Shown here one piece after another: positions 1 to 11,834 of a stretch of DNA of 64,000 bases. Within the stretch, counting starts at the first letter, position 1. The number at the start of each line of letters is the position of its first letter. The notes below the pieces were generated by a model, which did no database searches, was not told the origin of the DNA, and was given only the letters and a program-made list of their open reading frames with translations. The position numbers and the translations under genes are program-made. This DNA is from Vanrija pseudolonga (lineage: Eukaryota > Basidiomycota > Tremellomycetes > Trichosporonales > Trichosporonaceae), in the NCBI RefSeq assembly GCF_020906515.1, contig NC_085850.1, positions 3,348,001 through 3,412,000 on the forward strand. Reading direction: 5' to 3'.

Positions 1-1302
1 CTCGGGCACCATCGTCGCCTTCTCAGCGATAGGCGTCGGCCCGACCAGGACGTGCTGCCGCACCTGCTGCCAGTGTTTCAGGCCTGGCGAGCCCGGCTCG
101 GGATCCTTGGGCCGCACAGGTTCCGGCAGGTCGGTGTTGATGCTCAGTCGCGAGCCCTTGCGCGGCTTCGGCGTGCCCGGGTCGGCCGGGAACGAGGGGA
201 GCGGGGAGAAGGTGTCGGGCGGTGATTGGGATATTGGCCTCGGCGTCGGCAGCGGCTGGATCGTCTCGGCTGGCGACGGCAGGGGCTGTGCCGAGTGTGA
301 TGGGAGGCTGTCGATCGCGCGCGCCGTCTCCTCGAGCCCAAAGATGGTCGCGACGGGGATCTCGGTTCTTCTCCGCGGCTCGGGGGTTGATGAGCTGTCG
401 AGAGTTTCGACGTGCTGTTGGTCGTACGGCGAGGCGTCTGCGGGGTGGGTCAGCATGGCTGCACAAGCAAGCTGGCACAACGCGGTGCATGTGCACCGAC
501 GCAAGGGGTAGAACACTGGCTGTGCTAGCTACGGCCCTCGCGTCCCAAGCACAAGCACACAGGCACACAGACGCGAGGGGGTTGGCCCCGGAGTGATCGT
601 CGCGGCCCGAGCTCATCATCACTCACTACTCCGCAAGTCGGCCAACAGGCTTCCGTCAATCAATTGATGCCGCCGGTTCCGCGACGCAGTCGGCGTAGGT
701 GTGAACATGCCGCCGTGGTCGACGATAGTGGACGCTGACGACGGCTCGGACGACGGCGCGGCAGACGGAGTGCTGAGATCCAAAGTTGACTCCCAGTTCT
801 CAATGGTGCTCGCGACGTCTGATTCGGCGGTCGTGTAGGTGGACGTTGCGTAGGGAGGTTCTGGGCCGTCGAGGGCGTCATCGCCCTCGCCTTCGAGGAG
901 GGCGAGGTACGTCGTTGCGGCAGTCATTGTCGCCCACGACCCGGAAGAGAGCGTCGACACGGCGCGCTCTCGTGGTCCGCCGGGCTTGAGTGTGTGCCGC
1001 CTTGAGTCTGGTGACGGTGGCGATGACGAGCCGTGCGCTGTTGCGCTTGGGCGAGGGTCGTCCTCTGTGGACAGTACCATGGGCTGGCGGCTGTTTTGTG
1101 CAGATGAGTTAAGGCATTCAAGAGCGGATCGCGTCGTGGATCGTGAATGAGCTACTGGCCCCTCGTCGTTTTGAGATCTTGGCACCTGGCGGGCTTGTTT
1201 CACCTCCACCGCTTCTACACGTGGCATGACGCGTGGTGGAGACGCTAACAAGCGGGTCCAGGCCTTGGCAACCAAGTGGCACCCAGTAACTCCAGTATCC
1301 AT
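1..1302 (-). CDS. Uncharacterised Ser/Thr/Pro-rich protein, 3' part beyond the left edge
   Basis: Two exons can be read on the minus strand. Exon 1 runs from 1302 (or from a later in-frame ATG at 1080, where composition becomes more gene-like) to 627. A GTGAGT intron spans 626-438 with a CCGCAG acceptor, and exon 2 runs from 437 off the edge. The phase-1 join gives an open frame of at least 370 residues. The product is low-complexity and rich in Ser, Thr and Pro, with the motif PGLKHWQQVRQHVL near the edge. That helix-like motif looks conserved in style, but I cannot assign it to a family. No signal peptide or membrane segment is visible in the part seen. The splice junction is well supported by phase; the start codon is uncertain. 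No function is assigned. Confidence 0.6.
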
Positions 1303-1401
1303 ACAAGATGCATGGTTTGTACGGTATACAACAGACTTAACCTGTACGATCTATACGCGACTAGATATCCGAGAGAGTTAGAGAGAGGGAGGGAGGGTAG
1401 T

Positions 1402-1545
1402 CCAAGAAGGACAAGGGACGAGACCGGGACGAGACTAGGACATTTGGTGTGCCCCGCCCGCCTCCAGTTCAAGAAGGACAAGGGCGGGCCTGGGATCGTG
1501 GCTTTGCCCCACACGCCTTGAGATCAAGAAGGACAAGGGACGTGA
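1402..1545. repeat. Three imperfect direct repeats downstream of the forkhead gene
   Basis: The core CAAGAAGGACAAGGG occurs three times, beginning near 1403, 1469 and 1525, so spaced about 66 and 55 bp. The last two copies are preceded by variants of GCCCCGCCCGCCT, and a further GCCCCGCCCGCCTCGAGG at 1562-1579 is the coding end of the forkhead gene. The array lies between the 3' end of that minus-strand gene and the start of the left-edge gene. It may derive from tandem duplication of the gene's terminus plus 3' UTR. Confidence 0.6.
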
Positions 1546-1557
1546 ACATGACGGTGG

Positions 1558-4500
1558 CTATGCCCCGCCCGCCTCGAGGCGCGGCTTCTTGGCCTCGGGG
1601 GCGGCGGTGCCGGCGACCGGAGGTGGGGCTGCAGCCGTAGCAGCCGAGGGAGGAGCCGGGGTGGGTGTCGGCGCGGTGAGCGGCTGCGGAGGACGAGGCG
1701 GGGCCGGGGCAGTTGCCACAGGTGGCGGCGCGGCGGCGCCAGGTCCGTCGTCGAGTTTGCGCTTGAGCCCGTTGGCCTGCGCTGCGGCTGCGGCTTGAAC
1801 GGGCGCAGCGGCAGTAGCAGGCGTCGGAGCTGGTGCTGCGACTGCAGGAGCGGGTGCCGGCGGTCGAGGTGCGGCCACGCCAGCGGTGGCAGGCGCTACG
1901 GCAGGCGCCGGCGGACGAGGGACCGTCGCACCGGCGACTGGCACGGCCGCTGGAGGCCTCGGAGCAGTAGCAGCACCGGGTACACCAGCAGGTGCGGGCG
2001 GACGTACGCCAGCGACGCCTGGAGCGGCCACTGGCGGACGTACGCCTGCAACACCGGGAGCGGCCACCGGCGGTCGCACACCAGCAACACCAGGGGCGGC
2101 AACGGGCGGACGCACACCAGCAGCGGCTGGGACGCTGCCAGCGGGGCGAACAACGCCTGCAGCGGACACAGCACCGGGGACAGGTGGGCGGACTCCAGCA
2201 GCGGCAGCGCCGGGGACAGGTGGGCGGACTCCAGCAGCCGCTGCGCCAGGGACTGGCGGACGAACTCCAGCAACGCCTGGCACGCCAGGTGGGCGGACGG
2301 CGCCAGCCACACCGGGCACTGGAGGTCGAGCACCCGCAGCGGCTGGCACACCTGGACGGACGACGCCGGCGACAGACGGCCTGACACCGGCAGCTGCGGG
2401 CACGCCGGGCGGGCGGACACCTGGAACAGCTCCAGGTGGTCGTACGCCCGCGGCGGGCACGCCGGGAGGTCGCACACCTGCAGCGGCTGGCGTACCAGGC
2501 GGACGGACACCAGCCGCCACACCAGGAGGACGTACACCAGGGGTAGGAACGCCTGGAGGTCGAACGCCAGCGGCGGCGGGCGGTCGGGCAACGCCAGCCA
2601 CTGCACCAGGCGGCCGCACGGCGCCTGCGACTGGTGGCCGCACCGCGCCGGGAACACCGGGTCGGACAGCACCAGGTGTACCAGGAGCACCGGGACGGAC
2701 AGCGGCGCCGGGCACGCCAGGCTTCGCGGCGCCTGGGGCACCAGGAACGCCTGGCTTGCCATTGACGCCAACCTTCTTTGGCGGGAGGGGAGGGACAACA
2801 CCAGTGGCCCAGATTCGCTCGGCGACACGCAGGTCAATGTCGACACCGACGACGCGGATGTATCTCAGCAGGGCCGACGCGTTCGGGCCGACAGTGTTGA
2901 CGTCGCCGCGGGCGTTGGCGACCTCGGCAATCATGCCGATGACCTTGGTGAGGTTGGCGCCGGGCGGAGCAGGGCCAGGGAGCGGCTTGGTCGGCCCACC
3001 AGGAGCGCCTGGCTTTGCTGCTGCCGCCGCTGGTGTTGCCACGCCAGGCTTGGCCACTCCAGCAGCGGCCGGGGCTCCCGCAACAGCAGGCTTGGCGACG
3101 CCAGCTGCCGCCGGCGCAGGGGTGCCTGGAGGTCGTGCGACCGTTGCGACCCCTGGGCGGACAGCTCCAGCCAGACCTGGCTTGTTCACGCCAGCTGCGG
3201 CGGCAGCCTTGGCCTGTGCCGCCCTCGCTGCCTGAGTCTTGTTCTTGTTCACAACCCAGGCAGAGAGAACGTCCACCGCACCCGCAGCGCCGAGGAGCTG
3301 GAGCTTGTCGACAATGTCACCCGTCAGATGGCCAAACGTCTGCTGGTCAAGAACCAGAGTCGTGCCATCGCACACAAACGGCAGCGGGTTGCCAGCAGCG
3401 TCCGTCTTGTCGATGATCGACTTTGAGCGCATCACGGGCGTGACCGGTTGGATAACGACAATGATCTTGGCTTTCGGCTGGAGGACACCGCGGTTGGCAG
3501 ACTGAATCGTCGATGAGCTGGGGGCGGCGGCCTGGGGAACAGGCCTCGCCATGGGGCGGACGGGCATTGCGCGGCCCATCATGTGGCTCATGTGCGACCC
3601 GTGGAGCTGCTGGTGCTTGGCAGCATCGGCCATCTGCACCTCTCGCTCGCGCTGCTTGCGGGCTCTCTCCTCAGCCTTGAGTCGCTCCTTCATGCGCTTC
3701 TCCTCGGCGTTCTTGGCCTTGCCTTCCGACTTCAGGGCGTCGCGGCGCTGCTTCTCCTCGAAGATAGGGCCCTCTTCCGGGTCCAAAATCCAGACCGAAC
3801 CCTTGCTCTCGGGGTCATCCTCGGGGATACGGGGCACCTTCAAGAATGCCTTGTTGAGCGAGAGGTTGTGTCTGATCGAGTTCTGCCACCCAGCCTCGGG
3901 ATTCAAGCGGAACCACTCCCATTCACCAGCGACCCAGTTACACACCTCGCCGAGGGTACCACGACCGCGAGGGAGGTGGACCAGAGCTCGGTGGATGATG
4001 GTCGCGAACGTCGCTGTCGGTTTGAGAGGCGACGGGCCGATGAAGGGCAGGCCGTCGAGACCGAGCACCTGCTGGGGTGGAGGACGTGGGCCAGCGCCAG
4101 AAGGTGGAATGGGCACACTGCAGAGGATGTGGCCTGGGCGAGCAGGGTTGTCCTTGAGCTCGGAGATGAAGTAAGGCTTTGGCGGGCCTTCGGGGACAGG
4201 AGGAGGCACGCCACGCGCTGGGATGGGGGGACGGACCATAGGGTGGCCAGGTGGACGGACGCCGGGGTGAGGCATGCCAGGCCGAACGACGCCGGGGATC
4301 GCACCTGGTACACCTGGGACGCCTGGGACGCCAGGTGGCCGCACTTGGCCTGGAAGGGGGCCTGGGATGCCAGGTGGCCGAACAGCTCCAACAACACCTG
4401 GTACGCCCGGCACGCCTGGCATTGGTGGACGTACAACTCCTGGCACCGCTCCCGGCACGGCGCCTGGCACGGCACCTGTAGCGACACCTGGAGCAACACC

Positions 4501-7500
4501 TGGAACTGGCACAGGCGGCACAGCACCAGGGGCGCCCGGCGCTGTGGCAGCGACAGCGGCGGCAGCCATCGCAGCGGCAGTGGCGGGGTTGATAGCTGCG
4601 CCAGGAACGGCGGCGACGGGGGCCACTCCAGGGGCTGGGGGCGGGCGAACCGCAGGTACGGCGGTGGCAGCGGTCGGAGGAGCAGGTGTACCTGGCGCTG
4701 CCACAGCTGCTGGTGCTGGTGTCGCCGTCGGCGTGACAGCGATGGCAGCCGCTAATGTCGGCGCAGCGGGCGGTTGGGCAGGAACCGCTGCCAGCGTTGG
4801 TGGTGGTGCCGTAGCCGCAACAGCAGCAGCCAGCGTGTCGGGAGCAATGACAAGCGGAGCGTCGGGAAGAGCAGTGGCGGCGATGGCCGCAGCGACTAAG
4901 GCGGCAGCCTTGTCATCCGCGGCCTTCTTGTCCGCAGCAGCCTTGTCCGCGGCCGCCTTTTCAGCCGCCTTCTGCTTCTTCTTGGACTCTTTCTTGGGCT
5001 TCTCTGGCTTGTCTGTCTTGTCTGCCTCGTCCGCCTTGTCAGCCTTGTCAACCTTGGCCTTCGCCTTCTTGGGCTTGTCGGTCTTGGTCTTGTCCTTGGC
5101 CTTGTCCTTATCCTTCTCCGTCTTGTCCGCCTTGTCCTTGTCGGTCTTTTCTGTCTTGTCGGCAGTGTCGGTCGGCTCAGCCTTGACCTGCTTAGGCTCG
5201 GCTGATGTCTCGGCACCGTCCACAGGCTCAGTCTTGACTTCCTTGTCCTTGGCGGCCGCCTTCGACTTGTCCTTGCCCTCCTTCTTCTTCTTGGTGGGGC
5301 TAGTCAAAGTCGTGGCCGCTACAGCGGCGGCTAGGGTCGCCGGTGTGTCGCTGGCCTCCGTGTCCACAGTCTGCGCACGACTTGTAGGCTCCGAGTCGAC
5401 GTCCATGGCATCCTCGGCCTTGACCTTGACGGCCTTGTCTGCCTTCGCTTTGGCTGGCTTGTCTGCCTTGGCAGGCTTCTCGGGCTTATCTGCCTTGGCA
5501 GTCTTGTCCTCCTTGTCAGTCTTGTCCGCCTTCTCTGCCGCATCGGCAGTATCTGGCTTGTCGGCCTTCTTTTTCTTGGTCGACTTGCCAGCCGTCGTCG
5601 GCGTCGTCGTCGGCTCCCCGGGCTGCTGCATCGCCAAAGCAGGCGACTTGAAGCCCTTGCCCGCGACCTTGGGCAGTTTTGATAATCCCTTGCCTGCCGT
5701 TCGAGGTAGTGGTGCAGGGGGCGGATCTGGTGAGGCGGCCTTCTTGCGCCGCGGCGGCTCGTCCTCATCCTCAACGACGGCCTTGGACTTGGACGGCGGC
5801 GCAGGCTTATTCTTCTTCGCCGCCGCCGCTGCTTTCGCTGCTGCCTTTTTGGACCGTGGCGAGGGTTCTGGCTCTGGCTCGGATGATAATGACGATAACT
5901 CGGAGTCCTCGTCGACTGGAATTCGCCGTGCGCGTGCCTTGATCTTGATGACAGGCCGGCGGCGAACAGGCTGCTCGTCCTCATCGTCATCATCGTCATC
6001 CTCGTCCTCCTCGTCGCTGTCGTCGCTCTCATCGTCACCGTCACTGCCCGACTCCCAGTCGTCGGCCCACTCGTGGTCGGCAAAGTTTCCAGCGCCGTCC
6101 AAGAGACCATACCCGTCCGACGCCGCGAACGCGTTGAAGGCCGGTACTCGTGCTGCCATGGTCGCTGCCGACGCCGGCCCTGGTCCTGGCTCGCCATAGA
6201 ACTCGGCGTAGCCGACCTGCTCGGGAGGGAGGTTGTAAGGGTAGGGGAGGTTGTCGTAGGAATACGACTCTGCTGCCAGAGTCTGCTCGGCGAACGATGG
6301 CGACGAGTCTGGCGAGGGAGGGAGGATGAAGGAGAAGATGCGCGTTGCGATCTGGATCATCGACCTGGGGAGAGTCAGCATCACGTCTACAACCTGCCTT
6401 CTTACCCCTGGTGAAGCGGGACGATGGTGCCCTTGACGTAGTAGCGGTCGTCGACCCAGGCGCCGTTGCGGCCAAAGATCTCGAGGCAGAACTGGCCCAG
6501 CTCTACCCGGTACTCGATCTTGGCGTGGTTTCGGGACACTGATTTTAATGGTCCGAGATCGACGTCGACATGGTCGAGAGAGGATGATGCTTGTGGTGGT
6601 GGGGGAGGGGGAGGGGCGGAAGGGGAACCGTTTGCCTCAGCGTCTGGGCTCGGAGAGACGGCGTACATCTGCCCTGCGGGAGCAGCTGCAGCCGACTCGA
6701 GCTCGCCGAGGTCGACGCCGTCGAGGTCCAGAGCGTCAAGGTCAGGCTTGATGTCGGCGAGGGCATCGGCTGCGTCGGGTGCGGGTGTGGGCTCTTGTGC
6801 TGGCGCGTCGGCGTCAAGGGTCTCCGCGACAACGTCGGGTTTTGTCTCGTCGGCCATCTCGATGTCGCCTGCGGGATCGACATGGGCCGACGAGTCTGCG
6901 ACATCGCCGAGAGGGGCAGAGGAGTCTGCGACGGCGTCGACAGGGGCCGACAACTCTGCGCCATCTCCCTCCACGCCGCCCTCTGCACCCTCCACTGCCT
7001 CGCCGCTCGTGGCTTCAACAACAGCTCCTAGCGCCTCGACGTCGATCTCCTCGAGCGCCGCGTAGTCTGCTGCAGAGATGCCCTCCGCCTCGCCAACAAC
7101 GCCGGAACTCTCTCGCGCAGCTTCCCGCGCGAGTACCTCGGCGGCGGCAGCGGCCACGTCGTCGGCATTGGCGGAGGGGACGGTGGGCAGGACGAGCAGC
7201 GAGGGGTCGCCGAACGGAAAGTCGGGGACGGGCGGGGTTCCGAGCGCGCTGCTCGGCAATAATGGGTCAGGCGCGAAGGGGTTGTTCTCTTCTGCCGGGA
7301 CGTGCTCGAGCAAGGGCAGCGGCAGAGATGTCTGGTGTATTGGCCGCTCCTGTGATGTCAGTGCCGCGAGCCTCGAAGTTGTCCACTCACAACATTGCGC
7401 CCGATGACGACGGTGAGCGTGCGCACATAGTACGAGAAGCCCGTGACGTCGTCGCCAAACTGGAGCTTGTAGTATGCTGGCTTGGGGTCCGTCTTGCTCC

Positions 7501-7627
7501 TGTCGACGGGGAGCGCGGCGAGGCTCGGCGCCGGGGGGTGCCACGGGCCGACAACAGCAGCAGAGGGGCCGGCATCGTGCCCTGCCGCTGCAGCAGCGGC
7601 GCCGCCGACCGCCGGCGAGCCCGACAT
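1558..7627 (-). CDS. FHL1: Fhl1-type transcription factor: split FHA domain plus forkhead domain, about 1,989 aa
   Basis: Forkhead-like regulators of this type control ribosomal protein genes with Ifh1-type coactivators in yeast (family knowledge). Three exons read in phase: 7627-7391, 7331-6406 and 6364-1558; the introns are 59 nt (or 41 nt with the alternative acceptor at 7350) and 41 nt. The FHA domain starts at about residues 49-79 (ending VVIGRNV), is interrupted by about 255 acidic, Ala/Pro-rich residues, and resumes at about 335-405 with SRNHAKIEY and FGRNGAWVDD. The join of exons 2 and 3 restores the last FHA strands (MIQIATRIFSFILP). A Lys/Asp-rich region and a collagen-like PGVPG stretch follow. 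The forkhead domain lies at about 1170-1255 and has the recognition-helix signature WQNSIRHNLSLNKAF. The C-terminal third is GVRPPG-type repeats. Translation could start further upstream. Expected to be nuclear. Confidence 0.9.
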
Positions 7628-8361
7628 GCGTGGCGGGGGCTGGGCCGGCTGGGCTGGCGGGGCTATCGTTGCCCTGCCGCTGCCCGATGCGTGGTGCTCG
7701 GTGCTTTGGATGTGGAGGAGGCCGAGATAGGGGTGGGGCGCGAGGCCGGGGTCGCGGCCGTGGTCGTCGGTGTGGGCGCGGTCGTGGTGGATAGAGTGCG
7801 CGTGAAGTGCAGTGTAGTGCTGTCGAGTCTGTGCGTGCGGCCCGACGTGATGCCGATGCGGTTGTTGTTGTTGTTGATGATGATGATGCTCGAGCAAGGT
7901 GGAATGGTGGGGTACCAGTAGAACTCTGCGAGACACACACAAATCCAACTTCAACAACACAACCAGTGGGTGGTGAGTGGCACCCAGCCCAGGCAGGCAA
8001 GCAGTTACACCCACCTGGCCGGTTGCTCCCGTTCCACCACGCAACTTCCCTTAACATCTCCCCTCCCTGAAACCATTCTTGCAAAAAAATGCAGCAGCCC
8101 AGTCTATGCGCTGAGAAAATTTGATCCCGCTATCCCCCCACGCCCCCCCACAGCCCAGCCTAATCCGATTAGACAACGGCCGTGGCACGTTTTGAAACCC
8201 TGACAAAGGAGGTTTGATAGATGATATGCATGCCGCGGGGCAGGTGTACATGGTGTTACATACAACGTGGGGTCGTGACATGTGAGGGGTCTAACAGTCT
8301 AGGGCGGCGGGGCGATGTGTGTTGTGTGTGTGTACATGTGTTGTGGTGGCGCCGAGACAAC
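7628..8361. other. Intergenic: 5' side of the FHL1-type gene and 3' side of the RTC4-like gene
   Basis: No gene is supported here. The tract holds a (GTT)n(GAT)n microsatellite at about 7861-7889 and frames that stay open into the FHL1-type exon 1, so the 5' leader or a slightly longer N terminus may lie here. Confidence 0.5.
7861..7889. repeat. (GTT)n(GAT)n microsatellite
   Basis: Five GTT units are followed by GAT units in the leader region of the FHL1-type gene. Confidence 0.8.
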
Positions 8362-10714
8362 TTATCGTCGTGACGACTTTGCCGCCTTGTCTGTCGCCGC
8401 TGCCGCCAGCTCTAGGAAGTCGAGTTGGTCCCATGACTGGTCGTCGTATTCTTGAGAGCTGTGTGGCGTGGTTGTTTTGCGGCGGCGCGCCTTGGTTGGC
8501 GACTTCTTGACTGGAGATATAGGAATGGGGCTAGAGCGCTTGCCTGAGCGTCGTTTATCTTGCGACGAGGAAGATCGGGAGGCCTGCGACGCCGACTTGG
8601 AGGAGAGGGGGCTAGGTGGCTTGTCGTTCTTGGGTTGCCGGACTCGCTTTCGGGCAATGGGCGTTCGGTCGGGCGACGCGGGTCGCTTCTCGTCGTCGCC
8701 AGAGGCCGAAAAGTCGCTCGTACTGTGGGCCGAGCTCGGTACGTAGTAAATGTGCGCGTGGCCGTCCTTCTCCCGTCCAATCTCCTCCCGTATCCTCGTC
8801 TCATGGGCGTCGCGGTCCGCCTCCAGTCGGGCTCGCTTCGCATCCGCGTCCGTCTCTAGCTGGCGCAGCACCATCGGCCCAGCGCCTGACGTGGCGCGGA
8901 ACTTGGCCTGCCCGAACTCTCGGCTTTCAGTCCGGATCAAGTTGGCGACCTTGCGAGCCGCTTTCCACTCGGGGCCTTGGCACGCGTCGCTTGTCCAGCC
9001 TCTGTCTTGCATGATGAGCAGGATGGCCGCCTCGGGGACCAGGACGCTGACGAGAAAGTCCGTCACGGTGACTGGATGAACGTGGTCGGGCGTGAGCGAC
9101 ATATGGCCCCAGTTGACGAGCTGCTGGAAGTGCCGGATGATGACCTCCTGTCCGAGATCGCCATAGCTGCTGGGTCAGAATAGAACAAACTCGCTACGCA
9201 CTATCCCGTGGTGACTTTCTCCGCGAGCTGGGCCTGTTGCGCCGCATCCATCCACTTCGCGAGTCCGAGCGTTGAGATGCCGCGCTCGGCAACCAGGAAG
9301 AACTTGGACGAGCTCGGTTTTCTCACGATACGATGCAGGCGGGCGCGTACGAACCCCTCCTCCAGCCGCCGGTCAACGAGGCCAAAATCGATTGTGGACG
9401 GAAACCCGGCTTGCAGGCCGAGCGGGATGGTCCGCGTCTCGGCGCGGTGCTGCGAGCAGTACGAGGTGGTTTGCCGCCAGCTGGGCTTCATTCCGGACTC
9501 CCTCTGAGCCTCCCGCAGCGCCCTCCCCATTTCCTTCAGCTGAGTAGTGGCGGTTGCCGGCATCGGCTCTTTGCAGTACTGTCGTCAGCAGGCTGGCACC
9601 GGTATGCACTCACTGGGCAGGTGTCCGTGGCATGGCGGAACGGCTTGCAGATAGCCTCCTCCTCCTCGTCGTTGACTGGTGACGGGCTCGATGCTCGTGA
9701 CGTTGGCGCAAGGCTCGCGGCGTCAGAGTCCGCCGCCTCGAGCGCGGCAGTGACCTTCTCCAGGCGGCTGTGCACGCCCGGCGAGTCGACATTCGTGAGG
9801 AGGGACTCGAAGAACGCGTTGCCCTTGTGCGTGACCTTGTCCATCTCCTTGTGTCCGCGCAGCAGCCGCTCGCTCTCCTCGAGCTCCTTGCGCTCCTTCT
9901 CGGCGTTCTCGCGCGCCTGCTGGTCGATCGTCTCCTGGAGTTCCGGCGCGAGCTTGTTCTTCATCTCGTCGAAGAAGGCGTTGGCGTTGCGGTCGCGTTC
10001 TCTCTGCGGCGACAAGGCCGTAGGCTCGCCCTTCCTCTTGAATTTCATGTCGCGTAACACTGCCGATCTTCTCTCCTTCTCCGACAACTCGCTCGGTTGG
10101 TTGCCCGTGCCGGAAGGCGCGGTGTTGACTCTCCTCATGCCGAGGACAGGTGGGTGGGGGCGGGGCGTGCGGTTCTCCTCGTCGGAGTGGGGCTCTGGCG
10201 TTGTCGCTTTGCGAGCAGTGGTCCTGGACGGCTGGCCGTAGCAGGAAGATGGCGGTACGGCCCTCGTCGTCGCCTGCTTCGCCGTCCCACTCTTCATATC
10301 GCGTGCCGCCGGCCGAGACCCACCCCAACTCCGATCCAATCCCCCGGAAAACGAGCTCACGGGCGCCATCTTCTTCGTGGGCTTGGTAGGCGTCGCGCCG
10401 AAGCTGTCATCCCATCCCTCGAACGAGGAGTTGCCGTGCATGTCGTCGTCGTAGGCGGGGCTGGGAGCGGGCTTGTACTTGCTCGGCGCGGGCTTGCTCG
10501 TTGCTGGCTTGCTCTTTGCTGGCTTGCTCGCTGCGCTTGCGGCATCCCGCGACTGCTCCTCGGCGCGCTTGAACTGGTCGGCAGTGACAATGTTGCCTCT
10601 CACCCCGCGGTCGCCTCTGATCACCTTGATAGTGCGCCGCGTGTCGTCGCCAGCGGGCCGCTTGCCCCCTCTCGGCGGGGACGAGGACGGCGCGTGGACG
10701 CCTATCGCCTCCAT
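8362..10714 (-). CDS. RTC4-like domain protein, about 760 aa
   Basis: Three exons, 10714-9614, 9578-9202 and 9166-8362, are separated by two 35-nt introns. The splice choices are confirmed by family motifs that appear only after joining: TCPYCKEPMP across junction 1 and GYYGDLGQEVIIRHF across junction 2. Both match the C-terminal RTC4-like domain (CPYC pair, YYGELG block), followed by FLVSVLVPEAAILLIMQDRG. The domain covers about residues 350-540. The N-terminal region is disordered and rich in Ser, Pro and Lys, with a charged coiled-coil stretch around residues 230-310 (ELEESERLLRGHKEMDKV). The C terminus is basic and Ser-rich, possibly a nuclear localisation signal. Yeast Rtc4 is linked genetically to telomere capping but its mechanism is unknown. 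The start ATG at 10714 was chosen because the upstream open frame is low complexity. Confidence 0.85.
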
Positions 10715-11833
10715 CGTCGGGGTGGGTGCGCGTGTACGTGGTAATGTATTGTTGTATTGTCGAAACGTAGTAGAAAGTCGGTACAACGGGTTGTTGTTGC
10801 GGTTGACGAAGATGGCTAATGTGGGGGGAAGATGTGGGGGTGGAGGTCGGCCAGTGGTTTGGGGCGTTGTTGTTGTCGCTGTGTGCCATGTTTCGTTCTC
10901 ATCAACAGCAACAACGCCCAGCGCGCAGCAACAAGACGGCAGGATGGAGATGAGGCGTGACACGACACGACACGCTGCGCCCCTCGCCCGCACACACACC
11001 GATCCGACACGGGCTTCACCACGCCTCGCCTCGGCGCCGCCGGCACTCCTCCTCACCGCGTCGTGACCGGTACGCCCTCGCCCCATGTGTGCCACTTACG
11101 CCGTGTGTGCTCCGCAGGGCGGGGCGCTGCACCGCCGCTAGCACTGGCGTGGGCGCGCCGCAGATGGTTCATGGATGGCGTGCCGGTATGGCCAGAGACT
11201 CGACGTTGACAGCAACGCTATCTCCATTTCTCGTTGTCTTCTCTCAACACCCACCACCCACCATTTCACCATCCACCACTCGTCAACCTCTACAGCCGAC
11301 ACAGCTTCATCTGCACTTCGGCATGCTCTGCAACCTGGTGGGGATGCAGGAAGCGTTCGTGCATGCGCCGACACCACCCGCTCACTCCACGACGGCTATA
11401 CCCACTTACCGACCGACCCACCAACCACCCAGACCACCACACCACTCGGCAGTCCGCCCACCCGTCCCACCCATCATCATCACGACACTCTCCCACCTCG
11501 CACTACCACCACCACTAGTGCCACCTCAACACCCCACCACCCCATGCATGCACTACGCACACCCCTCTGCGCCCTTCGACGCCCAACACACACACCTACA
11601 CACCACTCCCTCGCCCTCGGCACAGTGGCACAAGGCACCTGCGCCACCACCACACAATCACCGGCGACCATATGCACACACACGCACAGACACACAACGC
11701 CCTTGATCATCATCACCATGATCTACAGCATCACACCTCACCACAACCCACCTACCTACCTTAACAGGCAACTAACAACATGCAACAGAAGCGACGCCAA
11801 AAACTGTACGATATGTACGGAACTGAATCCGCC
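10715..11833. other. Intergenic: promoter of the RTC4-like gene
   Basis: CA-rich, simple-sequence DNA (long runs of ACC, CAC and CACA) with several overlapping short open frames on both strands. None has coding character. It is likely the upstream region of the minus-strand RTC4-like gene plus the tRNA 3' flank. Confidence 0.5.
11799..11803 (-). terminator. Oligo-T Pol III terminator of tRNA-Leu
   Basis: A run of five T on the minus strand lies about 32 nt past the tRNA 3' end. It is the nearest plausible RNA polymerase III stop. Confidence 0.5.
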
Positions 11834-11834
11834 T

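Noticed and set aside
1795-3426. 543-aa and 449-aa plus-strand open frames
   Set aside because: Antisense shadows of the GVRPPG repeat region; two different frames are open over the same DNA.
4274-6199. 641-aa plus-strand open frame, very Ala/Ser-rich
   Set aside because: Antisense to the FHL1-type exon. The composition mirrors the repeated Ala/Pro/Lys codons of the sense gene, and there are no domain motifs.
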